NCBI GenBank assembly: GCA_947177345.1
Contig: CAMWUB010000091.1
Span: 1 to 6,141 of the forward strand
Direction: 5' to 3'
Length of the DNA stretch: 6,141 nt
DNA from: an uncultured Ruminococcus sp.
GTDB taxonomy: Bacteria > Bacillota > Clostridia > Oscillospirales > Ruminococcaceae
A model generated the notes under the pieces. That model did no database searches, was not told the DNA's origin, and was given only the letters and a program-made list of their open reading frames with translations. Below are positions 1-6,141 of the stretch, one piece after another. Both the position numbers and the translations under genes were made by a program. Within the stretch, counting starts at the first letter, position 1. The number at the start of each line of letters is the position of its first letter.

Positions 1-2936
1 TCTTTAAACAATACGGAAACGGCGAAAACAGAGTAACCGCACTCAACGGCGTAAATGTTACGTTCCGTGAAAATGAGTTCGTTGCTATTTTGGGACATTC
101 CGGTTGCGGTAAGACTACCATGCTTAATATAATAGGCGGTCTTGACCATTACACTTCCGGTGACCTGATTATCAATGGCGTTTCTACCAAAAAATACAAG
201 GACAGGGACTGGGACGCATACAGAAATCATTCTATAGGATTTATCTTTCAGAGTTATAACCTGATTCCGCATCAGACGGTACTTGCCAATGTAGAGTTAG
301 CGTTGACTATTTCAGGTGTTTCAAAATCAGAACGCCGTCGACGTGCAAAGGAGGCTCTTGAAAAAGTAGGTCTCGGAAACCAGCTCCATAAGAAACCTAA
401 TCAGATGTCAGGCGGTCAGATGCAGAGGGTAGCTATCGCTCGTGCATTGATAAATAATCCGGATATACTTCTTGCCGACGAACCCACCGGAGCTCTCGAC
501 AGTGAAACAAGTATACAGGTTATGGAACTTCTTAAAGAAATAGCTAAGGATAAACTGGTAGTAATGGTAACACATAATCCGGAACTCGCTGAACAGTACG
601 CAACAAGAATAGTACGTATAAAAGACGGTCAGCTTACCGACGATACTGACCCATTTGTTCCGGAGCAGGCTATGGACATCAAACCGGAACGCAAAAAACG
701 TGTTTCAATGTCATTCGGGACGGCTGTTTCATTATCGCTTAATAACCTCATGACGAAAAAGGGCAGAACCCTGCTCACATCATTTGCGGGTTCTATCGGT
801 ATCATAGGAATCGCAACTATTTTATCACTTTCCACTGGTATCAATGACTATATAAACGAAGTTCAGGAAGATACGCTGTCATCATATCCGTTGCAGATTA
901 CAAGGGAAACAGCTGATACTTCTGCTATGATGGCTTCCATGATGCAACAGAACAACGGCGAAGAAAAAAGTATCGACAGCAACAAAGTTTATTCAAACGT
1001 CGATATATACGATATGTTCAATACTATGAACTCTTCCGCAAGACAAATCAATAACATGAAGGATTTCAAAAAATTCCTTGAGGAAAATGAAACTGTCAGG
1101 GAAAAATCAACAGCGATTTCATATACATATGATGTTGATATTCCTGTTTTTACTGAAACTCCCGACGGTGAAATTATGAAAGTCGATTTTATGGAACTGT
1201 ATTCAAATGCTTTAGGAATCAGCGATACATCAAGTCTTACAAGTGCCAATCCTATGGCGAATATGCAGTTATCAATGATGGGTCTGAACGTCATGACGGA
1301 AATGTTAGGTACTGAAGACGGTTCACAGGTAAGTGACTTAATTAAAAATCAATATGACGTAGTAAGTGGCAGATTCCCTGAAAATTATGACGAAGTTGTA
1401 GTAGTACTCACAAAAAACAATGAACTTCCGGATATTATCGCCTATGCAATGGGTCTCAAAGAACCGGAGGAGTTTGCACGTATTCTTAAATCCGCTATGA
1501 GTGGTGAGAATATAGAAAATTATGGTACTCTTGAATGGAATGCCGATGAAATTCTTGATAAAAAATTCAAGATGATACTTCCGTGTGAATACTATCAGCA
1601 TAACGAAAATGGTAACGGTTATACAAACCTCACTACAACAGATGCCGGTCTTGATTACCTCTACACTACCGACAGCATAGGAACTGAATTAAAAGTAGTA
1701 GGATTCATAAAGCCGAATGAAGATACTGATATGGGTATGATTTCCGGATATATCGGATATACTCCCATGCTTACACAACACGTCATTGAACAGACCAACA
1801 ACAGCGACATCATGAAAGAACAGATTGATAATCCCGATACTGATATTATAACCGGTTCTGTTTTCCTTACTGACGACTATCAAGAACCCGATACCGACGA
1901 AAAAATTTCCTCCGCTAAAGATTACGTCAAATCAGCTGACGACTCGCAGAAAGCTGAAATATACAGATTTGTTTCAGCACTTCCGAATGAAGAACAGATG
2001 ATGAAAGAAGTTCAGGCAAGTATCGCTAAGATGTCTGACGAGGATAAGCAATCAACAGTTGCCGGATTCTATGCCGAACAGATGGGCGTTGAAAGTTCGC
2101 AGATTACAGATTATATAAAAACCATGAGTGAAGAAGAGTTTAATGAAGCTCTTATGGGTGTGATGATAGCTCAGTATATGATACAGTCCGCTACGGAAAC
2201 TGAAAAGACACTCGCTGAATATACAGACGAACAACTCGCCCAACGACTAAACAAAATGAACATAATTGATGATTTTTATGTACAGATTTACGATAACTTT
2301 ATTCCACGGGAAGCATCAACTTCTACTTATGACGATAATCTTAAACTACTCGGAAAAGCTGATATTTCTGACCCGTCCAGCATAAGCATTTATGTGAAAT
2401 CCTTTGAGGATAAGGACGATATAGCAGATGTTATTGAAGATTATAACAACTCCGCTGAAGAAGATGACGTAATACACTATACCGATTATGTAGCACTTCT
2501 CATGTCTTCGGTAACGAGTATTATAAGCGGTATATCATATCTTCTTATAGCATTTGTCGGAATTTCACTCGTAGTTTCTTCGATAATGATTGGAATTATC
2601 ACATATATTTCAGTACTCGAAAGAACAAGGGAAATAGGTATCCTGCGTGCCATAGGAGCTTCAAAACACGACGTTTCAACGGTATTCAATGCGGAAACAA
2701 TGATAGTAGGACTTACCGCCGGACTTATTGGTATAGGCGTTTCGGTACTTCTTACGATTCCTATAAACCTGATAATCCATACACTTACGACGCTTGATAA
2801 TCTCAATGCATACGTACCGCCAATAGCAGGAGTTATACTCGTTGTGATAAGTATGGCACTTACGCTTATCGCCGGAGTTATTCCGTCAAGAGTTGCATCC
2901 AAAAAAGACCCTGTTGAGGCTTTACGTACAGACTAA
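1..2936 (+). CDS. MacB/FtsX-type ABC transporter, fused ATPase and permease, 5' end cut by the window
   Basis: The reading frame is open from base 3 with no start codon in view, so the gene begins upstream; 977 residues are visible. The TTG at 90 is an internal leucine just before Walker A, not a start. The N-terminal ATPase has Walker A GHSGCGKT (residues 31-38), Q-loop glutamine in FIFQSYN (80-86), signature MSGGQ (135-139), Walker B ILLADEP with D159/E160, and H-loop H191. One membrane segment follows (about 257-279), then a very large, acidic, presumably extracellular domain (about 280-833), then three membrane segments (about 841-868, 899-922, 940-961). The FtsX-like coupling stretch ERTREIGILRAIGA lies after the second segment. 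This is the 4-TM MacB topology, with the ATPase at the N terminus as in MacB but an external domain more than twice the usual size. Substrate is unknown; peptide, antimicrobial or lipoprotein-linked mechanotransmission are possible by family. It ends at a shared terminator and appears intact. Confidence 0.93.
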   Translation, partial: FKQYGNGENRVTALNGVNVTFRENEFVAILGHSGCGKTTMLNIIGGLDHYTSGDLIINGVSTKKYKDRDWDAYRNHSIGFIFQSYNLIPHQTVLANVELALTISGVSKSERRRRAKEALEKVGLGNQLHKKPNQMSGGQMQRVAIARALINNPDILLADEPTGALDSETSIQVMELLKEIAKDKLVVMVTHNPELAEQYATRIVRIKDGQLTDDTDPFVPEQAMDIKPERKKRVSMSFGTAVSLSLNNLMTKKGRTLLTSFAGSIGIIGIATILSLSTGINDYINEVQEDTLSSYPLQITRETADTSAMMASMMQQNNGEEKSIDSNKVYSNVDIYDMFNTMNSSARQINNMKDFKKFLEENETVREKSTAISYTYDVDIPVFTETPDGEIMKVDFMELYSNALGISDTSSLTSANPMANMQLSMMGLNVMTEMLGTEDGSQVSDLIKNQYDVVSGRFPENYDEVVVVLTKNNELPDIIAYAMGLKEPEEFARILKSAMSGENIENYGTLEWNADEILDKKFKMILPCEYYQHNENGNGYTNLTTTDAGLDYLYTTDSIGTELKVVGFIKPNEDTDMGMISGYIGYTPMLTQHVIEQTNNSDIMKEQIDNPDTDIITGSVFLTDDYQEPDTDEKISSAKDYVKSADDSQKAEIYRFVSALPNEEQMMKEVQASIAKMSDEDKQSTVAGFYAEQMGVESSQITDYIKTMSEEEFNEALMGVMIAQYMIQSATETEKTLAEYTDEQLAQRLNKMNIIDDFYVQIYDNFIPREASTSTYDDNLKLLGKADISDPSSISIYVKSFEDKDDIADVIEDYNNSAEEDDVIHYTDYVALLMSSVTSIISGISYLLIAFVGISLVVSSIMIGIITYISVLERTREIGILRAIGASKHDVSTVFNAETMIVGLTAGLIGIGVSVLLTIPINLIIHTLTTLDNLNAYVPPIAGVILVVISMALTLIAGVIPSRVASKKDPVEALRTD

Positions 2937-2963
2937 TCAGTAAAAATTTAACATACGAAATGC

Positions 2964-2997
2964 AAAAAATCCATAACGGTTAAGTTATGGATTTTTT
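2964..2997. terminator. Bidirectional intrinsic terminator between convergent genes
   Basis: A perfect 14-bp inverted repeat (2964-2977 against 2984-2997) encloses a 6-base loop, GGTTAA. The inner seven pairs are CCATAAC/GTTATGG. The outer part is an A-tract on the left and a T-tract on the right, so the hairpin is followed by a U-run on either strand. It lies 27 bases after the transporter stop codon and 4 bases after the stop codon of the HAD gene on the other strand, as expected for a shared terminator. Confidence 0.9.
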
Positions 2998-3001
2998 ATT
3001 T

Positions 3002-3655
3002 TTATATAAATTTTCTTACAGTTTCAGGGATTTCCGTTATATCGTCAACGACAATATCAGCTCCGGAAAGCTCTTCCGGTGTGCCGTATCCGTAACCACA
3101 CCCGATTGAATGAAGATTATTTTTAACAGCTGTTTCAATATCGTGGAATCTGTCTCCGATAACAATAAAATCACCTTTATGAGCAGGTTTTATTTTCCGG
3201 AAAATCTCATATTTAGGAATAAAATTGAAATCCTCACAGCAGTAGAAGTAACTGAAAAACCTGTCGAGACCGAAAACACGCTTATGACGTTCCATGTAAT
3301 GCACACGGCAGTTACTCAGGAAAATAAGATTATAACCGTTATTTTTCAGCGATTCGAGGACGTTTTCAGTATTTGCGAATAATGCACCCTCACCGTTTTC
3401 TATTCGCTGTGCCATATCCTCACCTAACATTATACGGGCTTTTTCACGTATTTCAGAGGATAATTCCGGCTGAAACTGTTCCCACATGTCCGTTGAATTG
3501 AATCCTAACCAGTAACTTATTTCTCTATCGGAATACTCGTGATTTTCAATATATCCGTTATTATAAAGCCACCGGCAAGTATTCCGGAAAGCCGGTGCAT
3601 AAGTCTTCATGCTGTCGTGTATAGTGCCGTCATAATCGAAAATAAGATTAGTCAT
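3002..3655 (-). CDS. HAD-family phosphatase, last gene of the riboflavin operon
   Basis: This 217-residue haloacid dehalogenase-type hydrolase has all four motifs: motif I DYDGT with D7 and D9, motif II LSN with S114, a motif III lysine likely K148, and motif IV GDRFHD with D168 and D172. A helical C1-type cap fits residues of about 15-85. There is no signal or membrane segment, so it should be cytosolic. I chose the ATG at 3655. It overlaps the ribH stop as ATGACTAA and has a weak GAGAGA ribosome site 9 bases upstream. An in-frame TTG at 3664 would lie directly against that site. Sequence alone does not fix the substrate. Position suggests the 5-amino-6-(5-phosphoribitylamino)uracil phosphatase step, which HAD enzymes perform in E. 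coli (YigB, YbjI) and B. subtilis (YcsE). FMN or phosphoglycolate phosphatase activity is also possible. Confidence 0.9.
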   Translation of the reverse strand: MTNLIFDYDGTIHDSMKTYAPAFRNTCRWLYNNGYIENHEYSDREISYWLGFNSTDMWEQFQPELSSEIREKARIMLGEDMAQRIENGEGALFANTENVLESLKNNGYNLIFLSNCRVHYMERHKRVFGLDRFFSYFYCCEDFNFIPKYEIFRKIKPAHKGDFIVIGDRFHDIETAVKNNLHSIGCGYGYGTPEELSGADIVVDDITEIPETVRKFI

Positions 3656-4121
3656 TATTATCAATCTCTCTTATCAGATTAATCATTTCAATAGCACCCT
3701 CGGCACATTCGCTACCCTTGTTGCCTGCTTTTGAACCTGCTCTTTCAATAGCCTGTTCAATGTTTTCTGTTGTAATAACCCCGAACATTACCGGAATATT
3801 ACTATTTAAAGATACCTGTGCTATGCCCTTTGCGGTCTCGTTGCAGACGAGGTCATAATGTGACGTTGAACCCCTTATTATCGCACCAAGGCATATGACA
3901 GCATCATATCTGCCGGAATCCGTCATTTTCTTTGCGATAAGCGGAATTTCAAAAGCTCCCGGAACCCATGCGGTGTCAATGTTTTTTTCGTCAACACCGT
4001 GTCTTTTAAGAGTATCGACAGCACCGCCTAAAAGCTTTGAGGTTATAAATTCGTTGAATCTCGCAACAACGATACCGATTCTTGTACTTCCGGCGACAAG
4101 TTTGCCTTCATAGATTTTCAT
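3648..4121 (-). CDS. ribH: 6,7-dimethyl-8-ribityllumazine synthase
   Basis: RibH condenses 5-amino-6-ribitylaminouracil with 3,4-dihydroxy-2-butanone 4-phosphate to give 6,7-dimethyl-8-ribityllumazine, the penultimate step of riboflavin synthesis. The 157-residue length is normal. Family landmarks are RFNEFIT (21-27) with the substrate-stacking F22, VPGAFEIP (53-60), GAIIRGSTSHYD (79-90) with the catalytic histidine H88, FGVITTEN (113-120) and the phosphate-binding KAGNKG segment (131-136). The ATG at 4121 has an AAAGGAG ribosome site at 4131-4137 with a 9-base spacer. It starts 21 bases after ribBA, and its last codons overlap the HAD gene start, so all three are probably cotranscribed. In relatives RibH forms icosahedral 60-mers or pentamers that can encapsulate riboflavin synthase. 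Nothing is unusual in the protein itself. Confidence 0.98.
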   Translation of the reverse strand: MKIYEGKLVAGSTRIGIVVARFNEFITSKLLGGAVDTLKRHGVDEKNIDTAWVPGAFEIPLIAKKMTDSGRYDAVICLGAIIRGSTSHYDLVCNETAKGIAQVSLNSNIPVMFGVITTENIEQAIERAGSKAGNKGSECAEGAIEMINLIREIDNND

Positions 4122-4130
4122 AGATAAATT

Positions 4131-4137
4131 CTCCTTT
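4131..4137 (-). promoter_or_regulatory. Ribosome binding site of ribH
   Basis: AAAGGAG read on the minus strand, 9 bases ahead of the ribH ATG. It lies in the 21-base gap after the ribBA stop codon, which has room for no separate promoter. Confidence 0.8.
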
Positions 4138-4142
4138 ATATT

Positions 4143-5342
4143 TTATAAATTCAGTATATGACCCATTTTATCTTTTTTTGTTCTGAGATAAAACAAATCG
4201 TAATCAGTGGCATCTACCTGAATCGGTACACGTTCTTTTATTTTCAGTCCGAAACCACTCAGACCATAGACTTTATCCGGATTATTTGTGAGAAGTCGTA
4301 AAGTTTTACAGCCTAATTCACGTAAAATCTGAGCTCCGATATAATATTCCCTCATATCTGCCGGAAATCCAAGAGCTATATTTGCTTCCAGAGTGTCCAT
4401 ACCGTTATCCTGAAGTTCATAAGCACGGAGCTTGTTTATCAGGCCTATGCCCCTGCCCTCCTGACGCATATATAACAGAACTCCTCTACCCTCTTTTTCA
4501 ATCTGTGTCATTGCCGAGGCAAACTGCTGACCGCAATCGCATTTCAGTGAACCAAAAGCATCACCGGTGAGACATTCCGAATGTACCCGACATAAAACGT
4601 CCTGACCGTCGCCTATATCGCCCTTGACGAGTGCTACATGATGTTCGCCATTTAGTTTGTTTATAAAGCCTATCGCACGGAAATTACCGTACTTTGTCGG
4701 AAGTTTGGTATCTGCAACACGTTCAACGAGTTTGTCATTACATTTTCTGTACTCCTTTATTGCCTGAATGGTTATGAACTTGAAACCCCATTCCTTAGCT
4801 TTTTCCTGAATTTCACCGGAACGCATCATAGTACCGTCATCACGCATTACTTCGCAACACAGACCACATTCTTTAAGACCGGCTATTTTCATTAAATCGA
4901 CGGTTGCTTCTGTATGTCCGTCACGTTCCAAAACGCCGTTATCCTTGGCAGTAAGCGGAAACATATGCCCCGGACGGCGAAAATCATCAGGTTTTGAATT
5001 ATCATCTACAACCATACGGGCAGTATAACCACGTTCTTCAGCGGAAATTCCGGTAGTAGTGTTTACGTGGTCTATGCTTACCGTGAACGCCGTACAATGA
5101 TTATCTGTATTTTCACTGACCATTTGTGGAAGATACAGTTTCCGGCAGAGTTCCTTACTCATGGGCATACAGATAAGCCCTTTTGCGTGTGTCGCCATGA
5201 AGTTGACGTTTTCAGTAGTAGCAAATTCCGCCGAACATATCATATCAGCTTCATTTTCCCTGTTTTCGTCGTCGGTGACAAGGATAATTTCACCATTACG
5301 GAGTGCCTGAACAGCCTCCTCAATAGTGTTATATTCAAACAT
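4143..5342 (-). CDS. ribBA: Bifunctional 3,4-dihydroxy-2-butanone 4-phosphate synthase / GTP cyclohydrolase II
   Basis: RibBA makes both precursors of riboflavin: the four-carbon unit from ribulose 5-phosphate (N-terminal half) and the pyrimidine from GTP (C-terminal half). The 399-residue length is typical of the fusion. RibB domain, about 1-200: acidic loop DDENRENEAD (24-33), TTGIS (96-100), RRPGHMFPL (122-130) and HTEATVDL (143-150). RibA domain, about 205-399: zinc cysteines C257, C268 and C270 in RVHSECLTGD and KCDCGQ, then YMRQEGRGIG (291-300), Y308, D329, R331 and LTNNP (351-355). The spacing of these residues matches E. coli RibA C54/C65/C67, Y105, D126 and R128, so both active sites look intact. 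The segment ERGYTARMVVDD (103-114) is a little unlike the common form, but the key threonine is kept. The ATG at 5342 has a strong AAGGAGG site 8 bases upstream. Confidence 0.98.
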   Translation of the reverse strand: MFEYNTIEEAVQALRNGEIILVTDDENRENEADMICSAEFATTENVNFMATHAKGLICMPMSKELCRKLYLPQMVSENTDNHCTAFTVSIDHVNTTTGISAEERGYTARMVVDDNSKPDDFRRPGHMFPLTAKDNGVLERDGHTEATVDLMKIAGLKECGLCCEVMRDDGTMMRSGEIQEKAKEWGFKFITIQAIKEYRKCNDKLVERVADTKLPTKYGNFRAIGFINKLNGEHHVALVKGDIGDGQDVLCRVHSECLTGDAFGSLKCDCGQQFASAMTQIEKEGRGVLLYMRQEGRGIGLINKLRAYELQDNGMDTLEANIALGFPADMREYYIGAQILRELGCKTLRLLTNNPDKVYGLSGFGLKIKERVPIQVDATDYDLFYLRTKKDKMGHILNL

Positions 5343-5350
5343 TTAACAAG

Positions 5351-5358
5351 CCTCCTTA
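5351..5358 (-). promoter_or_regulatory. Ribosome binding site of ribBA fused to the upstream stop codon
   Basis: Read on the minus strand, TAAGGAGG contains both the TAA stop of the unknown upstream gene and a near-consensus Shine-Dalgarno sequence. The ribBA ATG follows after 8 bases. A ribosome finishing the upstream gene would therefore terminate on the ribBA ribosome site, suggesting reinitiation or coupling. Confidence 0.85.
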
Positions 5359-5856
5359 ATATTCTTTAAAATCGTTGCGATTTAGTTCATATAATTCCGT
5401 CAGGTCTATGTCAGCAGTAATATTATCAGGGTTTATTTTTCCAAGAAAAACTCCCAGTGCGTAAATATCGCAGATACGCATATAACTGAAATTTTCCGGA
5501 AAAATCAGCTTGCGGTCTTGCAAGTCTTTCATTAAATTTATATAGGCATTTTTATCAGGAGTTTCAGGGAAATACCATTCATTCCATGTACGATTATAAT
5601 TAATCCATTCAGAAACGGGCTTTTCAAGAAATTTTTCAGCCGACTTTATAACGTCCTCAAAGTTTTCAAAACCAAAGTAAAAAGTGGTTTCACCCTCATT
5701 GAGTTCAATTTCACCAGCGGTGCAGAAATCAAGTTGTATCTGATTTTCCCTTATGAAAGTACGTCGACAGATTCCGTTATATATATAATCACGTGATACT
5801 TCAACATATCCATGACCTACATGAATATATCTTTTTATTTCGTCAATATCCATCAT
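5356..5856 (-). CDS. Unrecognised 166-residue protein within the riboflavin operon
   Basis: I do not recognise this protein. It is acidic, has no signal peptide or membrane segment, and reads as mixed alpha/beta. The N-terminal half alternates short strand-like stretches (about 17-63). A helix FEDVIKSAEKFLEKP (66-80) follows, then an aromatic segment with three tryptophans (W84, W91, W94), and a C-terminal helical part. The size, acidity and the helix followed by SEWINYN loosely recall immunity-type proteins, but this is only an impression. It is well supported as a real gene. An AAGGAG site (5868-5873) lies 11 bases before the ATG at 5856, the start overlaps the ribE stop as ATGA, and the stop merges with the ribBA ribosome site. 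A second ATG follows immediately at 5853. Such coupling implies coexpression with riboflavin synthesis, though not necessarily a role in it. Confidence 0.85.
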   Translation of the reverse strand: MMDIDEIKRYIHVGHGYVEVSRDYIYNGICRRTFIRENQIQLDFCTAGEIELNEGETTFYFGFENFEDVIKSAEKFLEKPVSEWINYNRTWNEWYFPETPDKNAYINLMKDLQDRKLIFPENFSYMRICDIYALGVFLGKINPDNITADIDLTELYELNRNDFKEY

Positions 5857-6141
5857 ACAAAACCATTCTCCTTAAGAAAATCCATTGAAATATTACTTTT
5901 TTTGTTTTCCGGACTGGTGAATTTTTCTACATATTTTCCTATTATATCGTTTTCAAGATTTACTGTATCACCGATTTTTTTGTACGAAAGAATAGTATTT
6001 CCGGCAGTATGCGGAATTATAGAAACACTGAAATTATTTTCCGTTACTTTCGCTACCGTAAGGCTTATGCCGTCGATAGCTACAGAACCCTTTTCGACGA
6101 TATAACGCATGATTTCCGGTTTTGCAGTGACCGTATACCAT
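5853..6141 (-). CDS. ribE: Riboflavin synthase alpha subunit, C-terminal half, 5' end cut by the window
   Basis: Riboflavin synthase dismutates two molecules of 6,7-dimethyl-8-ribityllumazine into riboflavin and the RibH substrate 5-amino-6-ribitylaminouracil. The frame is open to the right edge; 95 residues are visible of a protein usually a little over 200 long. What remains is most of the second lumazine-binding domain: GSVAIDGISLTVA (18-30 of the visible part), IPHTAGNTIL (42-51), GDTVNLENDIIGKYVE (57-72) and the C-terminal tail FLKENGF. The ATG at 6110 is an internal methionine, since the conserved strand WYTVTAKPEI continues upstream in frame. The stop codon overlaps the next gene's ATG. 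The first domain, the start and any ribD or FMN riboswitch lie beyond the edge. It is called ribE by B. subtilis usage; E. coli naming is ribC. Confidence 0.96.
   Translation of the reverse strand, partial: WYTVTAKPEIMRYIVEKGSVAIDGISLTVAKVTENNFSVSIIPHTAGNTILSYKKIGDTVNLENDIIGKYVEKFTSPENKKSNISMDFLKENGFV
5868..5873 (-). promoter_or_regulatory. Ribosome binding site of the unknown gene, inside the ribE end
   Basis: AAGGAG on the minus strand lies within the last codons of ribE, 11 bases before the ATG at 5856 and 14 before the second ATG at 5853. The shorter spacing favours the first ATG, which overlaps the ribE TGA. Confidence 0.8.

Noticed and set aside
90..92. TTG at 90 as the transporter start codon
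   Set aside because: It sits immediately before Walker A. The upstream in-frame residues (FKQYGNGENRVTALNGVNVT) are the normal first strands of an ABC ATPase, so the true start is outside the window.
629..2243. Several open frames of 60-100 codons antisense to the transporter
   Set aside because: They are shadows of a well-supported coding frame, with no motifs or start signals of their own.
2486..2902. 138-codon open frame on the minus strand opposite the transporter's C-terminal membrane region
   Set aside because: It lies wholly antisense to a clearly conserved gene, has no ribosome site I can see, and its composition is that expected from the reverse strand of membrane-segment codons.
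97..3080. Frequent TTCCGG/CCGGA words across the window as possible uptake or regulatory repeats
   Set aside because: They occur inside coding frames in different phases and fit a preference for CCG proline and GGA glycine codons; no regular spacing or intergenic clustering was seen.
3662..3664. TTG at 3664 as the HAD gene start
   Set aside because: It would have essentially no spacer to the GAGAGA site and adds three residues before the conserved first strand; the ATG at 3655 has proper spacing.
5356..5856. Lower G+C of the unknown gene as a sign of horizontal transfer
   Set aside because: A few hand-counted lines gave roughly 30-38% against 45% for one ribBA line, but neighbouring ribE lines were as low as 25%, so the dip is not specific to this gene.
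3110..6105. Plus-strand open frames of 62-100 codons opposite the riboflavin genes
   Set aside because: All are antisense to genes with intact family motifs; none shows a recognisable domain.
6108..6110. ATG at 6110 as the riboflavin synthase start
   Set aside because: Conserved second-domain sequence continues upstream in frame to the window edge, and the resulting 85-residue protein would lack the first lumazine-binding domain.
3002..6141. FMN riboswitch or internal promoter in the riboflavin operon
   Set aside because: Gaps between genes are at most 21 bases, too short for an FMN riboswitch, and I saw no convincing promoter inside the genes.

Overview
The window looks like chromosomal DNA of a low-to-moderate G+C Gram-positive bacterium, most likely a Clostridia member of the Ruminococcus type. 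This is an inference. It rests on strong AAGGAG Shine-Dalgarno sites, a fused RibBA, a riboflavin cluster in Firmicutes-like order, and a fused ATPase-permease transporter with a very large extracellular domain. No 16S rRNA or other lineage marker is present, and there are no RNA genes, CRISPR arrays or mobile elements.

Left half, + strand (1-2936): a MacB/FtsX-type ABC transporter with the ATPase fused to the permease. It enters from the left edge, lacks only its first few residues, and otherwise looks complete. A perfectly symmetric hairpin with A and T tracts (2964-2997) follows and separates it from a convergent operon, serving as a terminator in both directions.

Right half, - strand (6141 down to 3002): a tightly packed riboflavin operon. 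In transcription order it holds the C-terminal half of riboflavin synthase (ribE, cut by the right edge), an unrecognised 166-residue protein, the bifunctional RibBA, lumazine synthase (ribH), and a HAD-family phosphatase. Together RibBA, RibH and RibE cover the GTP ring-opening step, 3,4-dihydroxy-2-butanone 4-phosphate synthesis, lumazine formation and riboflavin formation. The deaminase/reductase RibD is not in the window and would be expected upstream of ribE, beyond the right edge. The remaining step, dephosphorylation of the ribitylaminouracil phosphate, is done in other bacteria by HAD phosphatases. The HAD gene that overlaps the end of ribH is therefore a good candidate for it.

The two points most worth following up are the unknown protein, translationally coupled between ribE and ribBA, and the HAD phosphatase at the operon's end. 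Otherwise the region is ordinary housekeeping and transport sequence. I see no convincing new defence or mobile system. No gene-free stretch exceeds 300 bases; the longest gap is the 65 bases between the convergent stop codons.
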